Below are positions 1 to 7,125 of a DNA stretch of 64,000 nt, piece by piece. A program made the position numbers and the translations under genes. The notes below the pieces were generated by a model, which had not been told where the DNA came from, ran no database searches, and saw only the letters and a program-made list of their open reading frames with translations. Source of the stretch: Clostridia bacterium (GTDB lineage: Bacteria > Bacillota > Clostridia > TANB77 > CAG-508); assembly GCA_017430135.1 (NCBI GenBank), contig JAFRNM010000018.1, positions 62,001 through 126,000 on the forward strand, written 5' to 3'. Position 1 is the stretch's first letter. Each line of letters opens with the position of its first letter.

Positions 1-531
1 TCCGCCTCTAATGCTGAATTGACCTCTACCATCAATTAATTCATATCTTGCATAACCTAGTTCTACAAGCTTTTGCTTTATTTCTTCTAAGTTTTTTAAA
101 TCTCCAATTTTGAAATCTATTGAATTTTTATATAATACTTCTTTTGCAGGAAGTCTTTGCATTAAGGCTTCTATAGTTGTTACAACTATCATATTTCTTT
201 TTGTTGTAATTTGGTTTAAGGCCTCTATTCTTTCATAAGGTAAGTCTTTGCTTTCTGCAACAAAGTCATAAGTTACAACTTCTTTTTTTGGAAACATAGT
301 TACTTTATCTGTAAAATATTCCAAATCTTCCTTTATTCTTTTTGCTTGAATTTCATTATATGTAACAATGCATAATGGTTTTTTAGAGTATTCATTTAGC
401 CCTGCAACAAGGCTTATTCCTCCAACGCCAATTAAGCCCGATATTGATATCGGACTTTTTTTATTTTCTATTTGCTTTATGAGTTCCACAAACTTAGCAC
501 TTTTGCCAAGTTTTCCAATTATAGTGTTCAC
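1..531 (-). CDS. mfd: Transcription-repair coupling factor Mfd, N-terminal part (runs off the window edge)
   Basis: Mfd is the DNA translocase that removes stalled RNA polymerase and recruits UvrA to lesions. Only the first 177 codons are visible; the gene continues past position 1. I start it at a GTG (531-529) preceded by AAAGGAGC eight bases upstream. The protein opens with the UvrB-like N-terminal module: a degenerate P-loop region around residues 30-45 (SGLIGVGGISLVAG), then the conserved ending GQFSIRGG at the cut. The helicase motifs and RNA polymerase interaction domain lie outside the window. UvrB shares this fold, but the weak P-loop and the spacing favour Mfd. Confidence 0.88.
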   Translation of the reverse strand, partial: MNTIIGKLGKSAKFVELIKQIENKKSPISISGLIGVGGISLVAGLNEYSKKPLCIVTYNEIQAKRIKEDLEYFTDKVTMFPKKEVVTYDFVAESKDLPYERIEALNQITTKRNMIVVTTIEALMQRLPAKEVLYKNSIDFKIGDLKNLEEIKQKLVELGYARYELIDGRGQFSIRGG

Positions 532-601
532 TTCAAATGCTCCTTTTTTATTTTTTTATATTGACATTTTATCATTTTAATGTTATTATATAATTGTAAA
601 A

Positions 602-623
602 GATAAGAGCAAAAGCCCTTATC
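602..623 (-). terminator. Hairpin terminator after the DUF4160-type gene
   Basis: On the minus strand GATAAG-GGC, a TTTT loop and GC-CTTATC form a stem followed by TTTTAC. It lies about 80 bases after the stop of the gene at 705. A second stem (GAGATTT at 637-643 with AAATCTC at 660-666, then seven T on the plus strand) lies between them; no plus-strand gene feeds it. Confidence 0.5.
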
Positions 624-704
624 TGTGTGATTGGGTGAGATTTGTACTTTGTTGAGGGTAAATCTCATTTTTTTGTTGGATTAATTTAATCTTTTCTGTT
701 AAAT

Positions 705-984
705 TTAGCAATAAAATTTAATTGCATCTTCTCCATATTTTTCTTTCCATTTTGAAACTATTTTAAAATAATATAATCCCACAATTTCAAGTAAACTATT
801 CAGCTCTCTTTGAGGAATATGACTATTATTATTTGCCAAAATGCATCCCCCAGCTTTGGTTAACCACACTTTTGTTGAACTTGGCATTGGTTTGCCTTTT
901 GAAATATGTACATGTATTGGCTCATTATTTTCATTTGACCAAAAATAAATTTTATATCCGCATTACTTCTAAAATATTAGGCAA
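705..984 (-). CDS. DUF4160-family small protein, broken by a single extra C at a CGG codon
   Basis: The C-terminal part (KVWLTKAGGCILANNN ... WKEKYGEDAIKFYC) matches the DUF4160 family of small proteins, function unknown. The longest simple frame gives only 60 residues from an internal ATG (887). Upstream, the same frame continues through GYKIYFWSNEN and NEPIHVHISKGKP, both typical of the family N-terminus, but hits TAA before any start. The real start is probably TTG at 984-982, with AGGAGG eight bases upstream and overlapping the end of the preceding gene. That frame reads M-P-N-I-L-E-V-M and then CGG ATA TAA. Dropping the C (complement of position 963 or its neighbours, within TGCGGA at 957-962) gives M-G-Y-K-I-Y, restoring a normal 92-residue protein. 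It is either a pseudogene, a read error, or a programmed +1 frameshift (see findings). Confidence 0.7.
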
Positions 985-1252
985 ATTTAAGTCCTCCTTG
1001 TCTAGCATATTTATAAAATAAATGTGCTCCCTTTTCTACTGTTTCTCTAAATTCTTGTATTTCTTCATCTGAAAAGTGACCATCTTTTTCAACAATTTCA
1101 TAACTAGGAAGTTCAAATACAACAGTATCAAAACCATATTCCATTGGTCTTTCAAATGTAACATGTATATATTCTTCACCATTTTCTTTTTTTCTTATAT
1201 CCGAGAAAACAACCAAAGTTTCATCAGGATATTTTGCAAATTCATAAACCAT
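977..1252 (-). CDS. Conserved hypothetical protein, partner of the DUF4160 gene
   Basis: A 91-residue acidic, soluble protein (MVYEFAKYPDETLVVFSDI ... YARQGGLKFA) without signal peptide or membrane segment. I recall similar short proteins next to DUF4160 genes in clostridia, but no function is established. Its last codons (GGA CTT AAA TTT GCC TAA) contain the TTG start of the next gene, so the two are translationally coupled. A weak GGGGAAA precedes the ATG. A bidirectional terminator lies upstream at 1358-1389. The pair has the arrangement of a small two-gene module, possibly toxin-antitoxin-like, but nothing in the sequence proves this. Confidence 0.65.
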   Translation of the reverse strand: MVYEFAKYPDETLVVFSDIRKKENGEEYIHVTFERPMEYGFDTVVFELPSYEIVEKDGHFSDEEIQEFRETVEKGAHLFYKYARQGGLKFA

Positions 1253-1357
1253 ATTGAAATTTCCCCTATCTATATAGTATTATTATAATTATTTATTCTA
1301 AATTTATACTAATACAAATTATACCATATTAATATAAAAAAAACAATTCTAAATAGT

Positions 1358-1389
1358 AAAAAAATCTCAATAAAAATTGAGATTTTTTT
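1358..1389. terminator. Bidirectional terminator
   Basis: AAAATCTCAAT, a short A-rich loop and ATTGAGATTTT form a symmetric stem with an A run before and a T run after, so it can stop transcription from either side. It separates the gene at 977 from the pilin-like gene ending at 1428. Confidence 0.7.
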
Positions 1390-1400
1390 ATTTTGACATT

Positions 1401-1430
1401 GATTTTTAAGAGTGTCCCAAAAAGTTTTTA
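1401..1430. repeat. Copy of the GTGTCCC palindromic repeat family
   Basis: Contains GATTTTTAAGAGTGTCCC followed by AAAAAGTTTTT. It overlaps the stop codon of the pilin-like gene (1428-1430), so the last residues and stop of that gene are supplied by the repeat edge. The same unit recurs at 3205, 4036, 28827, 50103, 52872, 56030, 57765 and 61250. Confidence 0.75.
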
Positions 1431-3150
1431 ATTTGGATATTGAGAAACTTCATATTTACTTACCCAAAATCCTGAAAGTCTTTCATCTACATTGCCATTT
1501 CTATTTTCAGTATCTACTCTGCCATTTTCGTTATTGTCCCACCAGAATGCTTCTGGTATTTTGTAACCATTTGTTGCACTTGTTTCGTCTTTTGCAAGTA
1601 AACGAATTTGTACTTCTTGGAATTTATCTTTTAGTTTATATTCATATCTTGGTATCCATGTAAAATATGCTTTTTTGCCATTTGAAATTGTTACTATATT
1701 TGCCCAATGTTTATTATCATAATCATACCATGTTTCTAAGCTAGAATTTGGTGCTTGCCTTATGTTTCCGTTTCCATCTCCTATTACATAATCTGATTTA
1801 TTGGCATCTGTTATTTCCACTTCATTGCCATTATAATCATACATTACATAGTAGGTGTTGTTTAAATCAAATCCACTTAAGTCTGGTTTTGCTAATGTAT
1901 TTATGTCTTGTTTTAATGTTAATATTTTTTCTTCATATTTTCCAACCATGCTTTCTCCATTTGTGTTTATTGTTATTTTATATTCTGTATATGGATTTAA
2001 GCCTTCTATTTTGTAGTTTTCTATATTTGCTTTCGCTACAGTTGCATAGAAATTATCGTTTACGTATATATCATAAGCTGGTGCATTTGAATCAACTCTT
2101 GTAATTGTAACTGATGTAGAGTTTATTTTGAACATTGCACTTATATAAGCGCTCACTTCATATTTGCTTACCCAAAAGCCTGAAATTTCTTCTTGTGTAG
2201 CTCTTTGGCCATTTTCATCATTATCCCACCAAAAGGCTTCTGGAAGTTTATAGCCTGAGTTTTCTGTGCTTCCTTTTACTCTCATTTCACCCGTTTGCGT
2301 ATTTGCCAATTCATATTCTATTGTTTTTATTTGACCATCACCATCTCTATATTTATAAACATTTTTTGAGTCTACAAAGCGTATATCTACATCTTGAGTA
2401 GATGTGTTTAATTTATAAATATATCTTGGTATCCACACAAAGTATGCACCACCTGTGAAGTCATTTTCATTTTCAATTGTTACAATATTTGCCCATTCTT
2501 TATGATCTTTTCCGTAGTTATACCAATTTTCTGGTATTCCTTTTCTTATAGATGTATATGTTGGCTCATTTTTTGTTTTGTCTTTATATGTTACGTAATA
2601 TGTATTTTTTCTGCTAAAGCCTGATAAATCTGGAGCACACACAAATACTTCTCCGCTTTCTTTATATTCTCCAAGTGTAACAGATGCTGGGTTTATGTCA
2701 TCTTTATAATCATCAAAATCGTCATAGCCCCACACTGGAATTCCAGCTTCAAAACACCATTTTACTTCTTGTTCGCTTCCATATTTTTCTGTATAATAAT
2801 AATACAAAACATCTTCTTGAACTATTATTTTATTTTTAAACTCATCATTTATGCTTTTTATTACTGTCTCAACTTTTGGCTGATTTGCTAAACCAACATT
2901 GACTGTTGTTAATGGATGTATATCTTCTGGATTTGTTTTATCTGTAACTGGCACACCTGTTAAATAAACTCCAAGTTCACTTTGGTATGTTCTTATTTGA
3001 CTTACAAATTTTTGCTTTTGTGCATTTACTATTATTCCATCTCCACCAGTAATTGCATTTATTGTAATTCCGAGCTAAAATAAGAAGCACCACAATGGTT
3101 GTAATTAACACAATTAAAGTTATACCAGCATTATCCTTCGTTTTTTGCAT
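1428..3150 (-). CDS. Pilin-like surface protein with prepilin N-terminus, broken by one extra C at a CGG codon
   Basis: The uninterrupted frame starts at 2954, but the natural start is ATG at 3150-3148 with GGAGGAAGCAAGA before it. That start gives a type IV prepilin-like leader: short basic stretch, GITLIVLITTIVVLLILA, then the frame breaks at CGG (3070-3072). Removing the C gives LAGITINAITGGDG, the usual start of clostridial pilin-like proteins, and joins the long frame for a product of 573 residues. The body has two tandem modules (roughly 150-290 and 410-570), each with WANIVTI, a TWIPRYEYKL-type strand, an EAFWWDN segment and SGFWVSKYEVS. It is probably exported and assembled or anchored at the surface. 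The 3' end runs into a dispersed repeat. It could be a pseudogene, but the intact 508-codon remainder argues for expression. Confidence 0.72.
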
Positions 3151-3204
3151 TCTTGCTTCCTCCGTTTTTTTGAAAATTTTAGGAACTCATCCCAACTTTT
3201 CGTG

Positions 3205-3232
3205 AAACTTTTTGAAAGTGTCCCAAAAAGTT
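3205..3232. repeat. Short copy of the GTGTCCC palindromic repeat
   Basis: AACTTTTTG, then AAGTGTCC, then CAAAAAGTT forms an imperfect palindrome just after the stop of the secreted protein gene at 3237. It matches one module of the dispersed family. Confidence 0.65.
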
Positions 3233-3236
3233 AATG

Positions 3237-3992
3237 TCAGTGTATGATTAAAATCCGCAGCCCGCAAACCACAGTAGCACGAGAACCGAGGGAAGAACGG
3301 TCGTAGCCATAGTCCCCAAAGAAGTAGAACGCACCTGAATTGCCACGCTTGAACACGGGGGCGTCCGACGTAACGAAAGCAGCGCCGGACGCAGATTTCC
3401 ATCTAGCCGTTTCTCCTGTAGCATCTCCTGGTTTTTGCCCAGAATAATCTGTATTAACATCTGTTGGGTTTGAATAAGCATTAACATATTTGCTTGGTTT
3501 TAAATTAGTGCCATCATGAATTGCATTATACAAATTTGCCCTATATGTTTGGCTTGTCATATTTTCATAAACACCTGCTACATATTCCCAACCTGAATAC
3601 ATTTCATATACACCTGTTGCATTTCCTGTTGTAGAGCGCACATCTTCTGCTAAACTAGTTCCTGTTCCTGCTGCTTTTGCTCCAAAATCTGAATCCATAA
3701 GCAGTGTTACAGCCCCCCATTCTGTATTTTTTATCATGTGCACATCTATTCCATTAGATTGGCTAGTTTCTTCACCTGTTGAGCTATCAATTTCAGCATT
3801 TAATCCCATAGGACCTGTGCTGCTTTCCATTTGCCTTATTAAAGCAAAAAATTGACTTGAAGTTTTATTTACCAAACCTCTGCCTTCTCCATTTGAAACA
3901 GACTGAACATTTGCATGTGAATTAATTGTAAGATTAAAAATTAATAATATTGCAACCAAAAACATTGCAATTGTTTTCTTGTGTATCTTCAT
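3237..3992 (-). CDS. Secreted protein with GC-rich, variable-looking C-terminal cassette
   Basis: A 251-residue protein with a signal peptide (MKIHKKTIAMFLVAILLIF ... SHA). The middle has MIKNTEWGAVTLLMDSDFG and TTGNATGVYEMYSGWEYVAG, a pattern seen in clostridial surface proteins related to the formylglycine-generating-enzyme/C-type-lectin fold. The last 55 codons change sharply: 3241-3420 is about 54% GC by my count, against about 30% elsewhere, with many NNC codons. This part reads RGNSGAFYFFGDYGYDRSS and then GSRATVVCG, like the end of a diversity-generating-retroelement target. The frame ends CTG CGG ATT ... TGA; if CGG causes a +1 shift, the protein would instead end G-F-stop. No reverse transcriptase or template repeat is in the window. 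Function is unknown; probably a surface ligand-binding protein. Confidence 0.7.
   Translation of the reverse strand: MKIHKKTIAMFLVAILLIFNLTINSHANVQSVSNGEGRGLVNKTSSQFFALIRQMESSTGPMGLNAEIDSSTGEETSQSNGIDVHMIKNTEWGAVTLLMDSDFGAKAAGTGTSLAEDVRSTTGNATGVYEMYSGWEYVAGVYENMTSQTYRANLYNAIHDGTNLKPSKYVNAYSNPTDVNTDYSGQKPGDATGETARWKSASGAAFVTSDAPVFKRGNSGAFYFFGDYGYDRSSLGSRATVVCGLRILIIH
3245..3408 (-). other. GC-rich 3' cassette, possible variable region of a diversity-generating retroelement
   Basis: This stretch at the 3' end of the secreted protein gene has base composition and codon use unlike its surroundings (GCG, TCC, GGC, GTG, CGT, CTC). It encodes a C-type-lectin-like ending with runs of NNC codons (TAC TTC, GAC, GGC TAC GAC, TCC CTC). 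Such endings are known as variable regions of DGR targets. No template repeat or reverse transcriptase was seen here, so the call is an inference. Confidence 0.4.
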
Positions 3993-4035
3993 AGACTTTT
4001 CCTCCCTATATTTATACCTTCTTTATACTATAATC

Positions 4036-4192
4036 TCCCCAAAAAGTCAAGCTTGATTTTTTGGATGATTTTGGGGACACTCTTAAAAATTCATGATTTT
4101 TGGGACACTCTTAAAAATCAAGAGTGAGAAACTTTTTGGGACACCCTTGAAAAACAAGAGTGTCCCAAAAAGTTAGGTGGTCCCAAAAAGTT
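4036..4192. repeat. Cluster of GTGTCCC palindromic repeat modules
   Basis: Five or more related modules lie in tandem and inverted order: GGGGACACTCTTAAAAAT, GGGACACTCTTAAAAATC, AACTTTTTGGGACACCC, CAAGAGTGTCCCAAAAAG and GGTCCCAAAAAGTTT. The cluster fills the space between the signal-peptide gene (starts 3992) and the stop of the thioesterase gene (4192). It is the most compound copy in the window. Confidence 0.8.
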
Positions 4193-4608
4193 TATTTTTT
4201 TATTGCTAATTCTTCTAATTTTTCTGCAAGCTCTGGGTATTCTTTTTTTAATCTTATTGGTCTATTTTGTTGATTTATAAAGCAATGTTTTGTTTTTCCT
4301 ATTGCTACTATTTTCTTTGTTTTTGTATCTATTATTGTATATTTAAAAGTTAGTTTTACTCCACTAAATTCAAATACTTCTACTTTTATTTCTACTATAT
4401 CATCAAATAGTGTTGAAATCTTGTATTCACATTCAACTCCAATTACCGGTGAGATTACACCACTTTCTTCTAGTTTTCTATAACTAAAACCTATTTTATC
4501 TAGGAAATCGACTCTTGCTTCTTCCATCCATCTTATATAATTAGAATGATGTGTTACTCCCATTTTATCAGTTTCGTAATATGCTACTTTATGTATATAA
4601 TTTTCCAT
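4192..4608 (-). CDS. Acyl-CoA thioesterase, YbgC/4HBT hotdog family
   Basis: A 138-residue protein of the size of single hotdog-fold thioesterases, which hydrolyse acyl-CoA or acyl-ACP thioesters in the cytoplasm as tetramers. The N-terminus YYETDKMGVTHHSNYIRWMEEAR carries the family Asp (about residue 14) in the usual position before the G-x-x-H-x-N-Y-x-R-W segment. It lies 14 bases downstream of topB on the same strand, so the two are probably cotranscribed. Its stop codon is at the edge of a repeat cluster. The substrate cannot be told from sequence. Confidence 0.85.
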   Translation of the reverse strand: MENYIHKVAYYETDKMGVTHHSNYIRWMEEARVDFLDKIGFSYRKLEESGVISPVIGVECEYKISTLFDDIVEIKVEVFEFSGVKLTFKYTIIDTKTKKIVAIGKTKHCFINQQNRPIRLKKEYPELAEKLEELAIKK

Positions 4609-4622
4609 TTTTTCACCTCAAT

Positions 4623-6629
4623 TTAATACTTAATTACTAATTTATTAAACTTATTGCGTATGTAATTTTCAAGCTTTACCATAAATTCATCTGACTGTAT
4701 TTCCTTTTTAGCTACCATATCTAGTCCTTTTTCCCAGCTTGCTGTAAGCTTAGGATTTAGCATATCTGGCATTGAACGATTAACTATATCATATATTGTT
4801 TCTCCTTTTAATGTTGGAGTAATTATTTGAGTTTTTGAATTTATCTCAATATATTTAATTTTTTCAAGTTTTTTCATAATTTCTGCTCTTGTGGCAGATG
4901 TCCCTATTCCTGCACCTTTTATTTGTTCTCTTAATTCTTCCTCTTCGATTAATTTTCCAGCATTTTCCATTGCAAGTATTATTGAGCCTGAATTATATCT
5001 TGTTGGCGGAGATGTTTCTGCTTCTTTTATTTCATAATTTTTTACTAATATTGTTTGACCTTTTTTTAGATTTTTTAGAATTTCAAGGTTTGCATCTTGT
5101 TCTTCATCATTTTGTGCATTTTTAGATGTGTCCCCTAATTGTTCATTTTCTCCTTTTTTATTAGAGTTTTCCACATTTTGTGCATTTTCTGTTGATTTAG
5201 TGTTCTTTTTTTCTGGTTTTAAAATTTCTAAATAACCTTTATTTACACAGACTTTTCCAGTTGCATAAAATGTTTCGTTTTCTATTTGAATAGTGGCATT
5301 TACTTTGCTATATTCTGCTGGTGGATAGAATATTGCTAAAAATCTTTTTACAATTAGCCTATAAACTTGCTTTTGTAGGTCTGGTAGTTTATCATAATTT
5401 TCATACCCTTGCCCTGTTGGTATTATTGCATAGTGGTCTGTTATTTTGCTATCATTTACATATTTGGTTTTTGTAAGGTCTGTTGAATATTTTTCTTGTA
5501 CCATTTTATCTACAAAACCTTTTATTTCTTCATCTTGAAATTTTGTTGCTATTCCATTTAAGTTTTTCTTTATTTCTTTTGCTACTGCTGTTGAAAGCAC
5601 TCTGGCATCTGTTCTTGGGTATGTAACTAATTTTTTTTCATATAGATTTTGTATTATTTCCAAAGTTTCATCTGGTTTTATTTTAAATCTTTTAGTACAT
5701 TCATTTTGAATTTCAGCTAGGTTAAATAACAATGGTGCATTTTCTTTTTGTTTTGATTTTTTTAGTTCTGTCACAACTGCTTCTTTTCCTGCTAAACTTG
5801 CTATAAAATCTTTTGCTTCTTCTTCCTTCTTAAATCCTGTTTCATTGTATAATTTAGGCGATTCGAATACTTTTGACTTTTCATTTACTTTCCATTCTGC
5901 TTTAAATGAAGAGGTATCATCTCCAAATTCTCCAACTATTTTATAATACTTTGTTTTAACAAAATTCCTAATTTCTCTTTCGCGTGATACTATCATTCCC
6001 AAAACACATGTCATAACACGCCCTACTGAAATTGAAGCTCTTTCCTCATTTATTTTGTTTGCAAGATTTCTTCCATAAATTATTGATAGAAGCCTTGAAA
6101 AGTTTATTCCTATCAAATAATCCTCTTTTGCTCTTAAATAAGCACTATCAGATAAGCTATCATATTCTGATAAATCTTTTGCTTCTCTTATTCCTCTTAG
6201 TATTTCTTCCTCTGTTTGAGAATCTATCCATACTCTTTTCATTTTTGCATTTGGATTTGGCTTTGCCATCATAAAAACAAGCCTTTGAATATACTCTCCC
6301 TCTCGCCCAGAGTCTCCTGCATTATAAATTTCTTCTATATCTTCTCTTTGCATAAGAGATTGAATTATATTGAATTGATTTTGAACAGCTGGAATTAGCT
6401 CATATTTCCACTCTGATGGTATAAATGGCAATGTATCTAATCTCCAAAATTTTAGTTTTTCATCATATTTTTCTGGATAACTCATCGTTACTAAATGACC
6501 TACACACCATGTTATAATCCAATCATTTCCTTCTATATATCCATTTTTTCTTGCACTATTTAGTTTTAAAGCCTTTGCAAATTCCATTGCAACTGATGGC
6601 TTTTCTGTTATTAGTAGTTTTTTTCCCAT
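4623..6629 (-). CDS. topB: DNA topoisomerase III (type IA)
   Basis: A 668-residue type IA topoisomerase that relaxes or decatenates DNA by single-strand passage. The Toprim domain covers residues 1-140 (KKLLITEKPSVA at the start; GDSGREGEY near 105-113 with the acidic metal ligands). The active-site Tyr is Y337 in LVTYPRTDAR. No zinc fingers follow, in line with TopB rather than TopA. An Asn/Glu/Lys-rich insert at about 472-516 contains ENEQLGDTSKN, whose DNA (near 5125-5150, GTGTCCCC then ATTGTTCATTTTC) resembles the outer end of the dispersed palindromic repeats. The thioesterase gene follows. Confidence 0.95.
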   Translation of the reverse strand: MGKKLLITEKPSVAMEFAKALKLNSARKNGYIEGNDWIITWCVGHLVTMSYPEKYDEKLKFWRLDTLPFIPSEWKYELIPAVQNQFNIIQSLMQREDIEEIYNAGDSGREGEYIQRLVFMMAKPNPNAKMKRVWIDSQTEEEILRGIREAKDLSEYDSLSDSAYLRAKEDYLIGINFSRLLSIIYGRNLANKINEERASISVGRVMTCVLGMIVSREREIRNFVKTKYYKIVGEFGDDTSSFKAEWKVNEKSKVFESPKLYNETGFKKEEEAKDFIASLAGKEAVVTELKKSKQKENAPLLFNLAEIQNECTKRFKIKPDETLEIIQNLYEKKLVTYPRTDARVLSTAVAKEIKKNLNGIATKFQDEEIKGFVDKMVQEKYSTDLTKTKYVNDSKITDHYAIIPTGQGYENYDKLPDLQKQVYRLIVKRFLAIFYPPAEYSKVNATIQIENETFYATGKVCVNKGYLEILKPEKKNTKSTENAQNVENSNKKGENEQLGDTSKNAQNDEEQDANLEILKNLKKGQTILVKNYEIKEAETSPPTRYNSGSIILAMENAGKLIEEEELREQIKGAGIGTSATRAEIMKKLEKIKYIEINSKTQIITPTLKGETIYDIVNRSMPDMLNPKLTASWEKGLDMVAKKEIQSDEFMVKLENYIRNKFNKLVIKY

Positions 6630-6657
6630 GTTTACTTCCTTTAATTTGTAAAAAAAT

Positions 6658-6686
6658 TTGACAATTTTTCAAAAAAATTATATAAT
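6658..6686 (+). promoter_or_regulatory. Strong sigma-A promoter for a small antisense-type RNA
   Basis: TTGACA (6658-6663), a 17-base spacer and TATAAT (6681-6686) form a perfect consensus promoter. It faces right, away from topB, and drives only a short untranslated stretch ending at the terminator near 6780. Confidence 0.8.
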
Positions 6687-6692
6687 AAAAAT

Positions 6693-6780
6693 AGGAAATG
6701 AAAAGCCACATTTGTGGTTTGCCGGTTAATATGTAAAAAACACATCAAACTCGTCAAAGTTTTAACAGATGTGTTTTTTT
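6693..6780 (+). ncRNA. Candidate small RNA antitoxin, convergent with a small hydrophobic peptide gene
   Basis: A short transcript of about 90 bases would start just after the promoter at 6658-6686 and end at a stem of AACACATC (6739-6746) with GATGTGTT (6768-6775) and a T run. It holds no convincing ORF. The terminator stem is symmetric, so the convergent peptide mRNA from the minus strand must pass through or end in it, making the two RNAs complementary at their 3' ends. Its 5' segment (AATAGGAAATGA ... GTGGTTTGCC) is repeated in inverted orientation at the 5' end of the peptide mRNA. This layout resembles Fst/par-type type I toxin-antitoxin loci. No experimental support exists. Confidence 0.55.
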
Positions 6781-6786
6781 ATTGGT

Positions 6787-6906
6787 TTATTTTTGTTTGC
6801 TCAAAACTACAACTAATGCTATAATCAAGGCAAACGTAATGATAGTTTCTGACACAAGACCAGCAAATAATAATTTTATTATTAATTCATATGTTGCTTC
6901 TATCAT
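6787..6906 (-). CDS. Small hydrophobic peptide, candidate type I toxin
   Basis: A 39-residue ORF: MIEATYELIIKLLFAGLVSE, then a hydrophobic helix TIITFALIIALVVVL, and a basic end SKQK. Single-helix peptides of this size with a charged tail are typical of type I (Fst/TxpA-like) membrane toxins. It has a strong Shine-Dalgarno AAGGAGGTG before the ATG, but that site pairs with CCTCC just upstream (6915-6919 with 6925-6929 in plus coordinates), so translation is probably held down by a hairpin. Its promoter is at 6967-6995, and the facing small RNA at 6693-6780 shares its terminator. Membrane location and toxicity are inferred. Confidence 0.6.
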   Translation of the reverse strand: MIEATYELIIKLLFAGLVSETIITFALIIALVVVLSKQK

Positions 6907-6966
6907 ACGCCTCACCTCCTTGCAGGAGGCAAACCACATCTGCTTATTCTCATTTCCTATTTTCAT

Positions 6967-6995
6967 ACTATATAATAAAATAAAAGAAAAAACAA
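6967..6995 (-). promoter_or_regulatory. Promoter of the small peptide gene
   Basis: On the minus strand TTGTTT, 17 bases and TATAGT. It is aligned with, and partly repeats in inverted form, the promoter at 6658-6686. It places the peptide mRNA start near 6960. Confidence 0.55.
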
Positions 6996-7047
6996 GCGAA
7001 CACTTTAAAAATTTTGTAAAATTTTATTGTGGCTTTTTTTATTTTCC

Positions 7048-7076
7048 TTGATTTTCAGCGAAATATGTTATATAAT
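7048..7076 (+). promoter_or_regulatory. Promoter of leuS
   Basis: TTGATT (7048-7053), a 17-base spacer and TATAAT (7071-7076) lie 50 bases before the leuS start. I see no T-box leader between them. Confidence 0.7.
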
Positions 7077-7125
7077 CTCTTATAATATTAGTTTTCTAGA
7101 ACTAAAAATGAAAGGAGCAATTATT

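Noticed and set aside
3187-3402. Minus-strand ORF of 71 codons in the GC-rich cassette
   Set aside because: It is an alternative frame of the secreted protein gene with no start signal; its openness reflects GC content.
7027-7125. Longer leuS start giving an 831-residue product
   Set aside because: The added N-terminus is hydrophobic, covers the promoter and lacks a ribosome-binding site; AAAGGAGC lies before ATG 7126.
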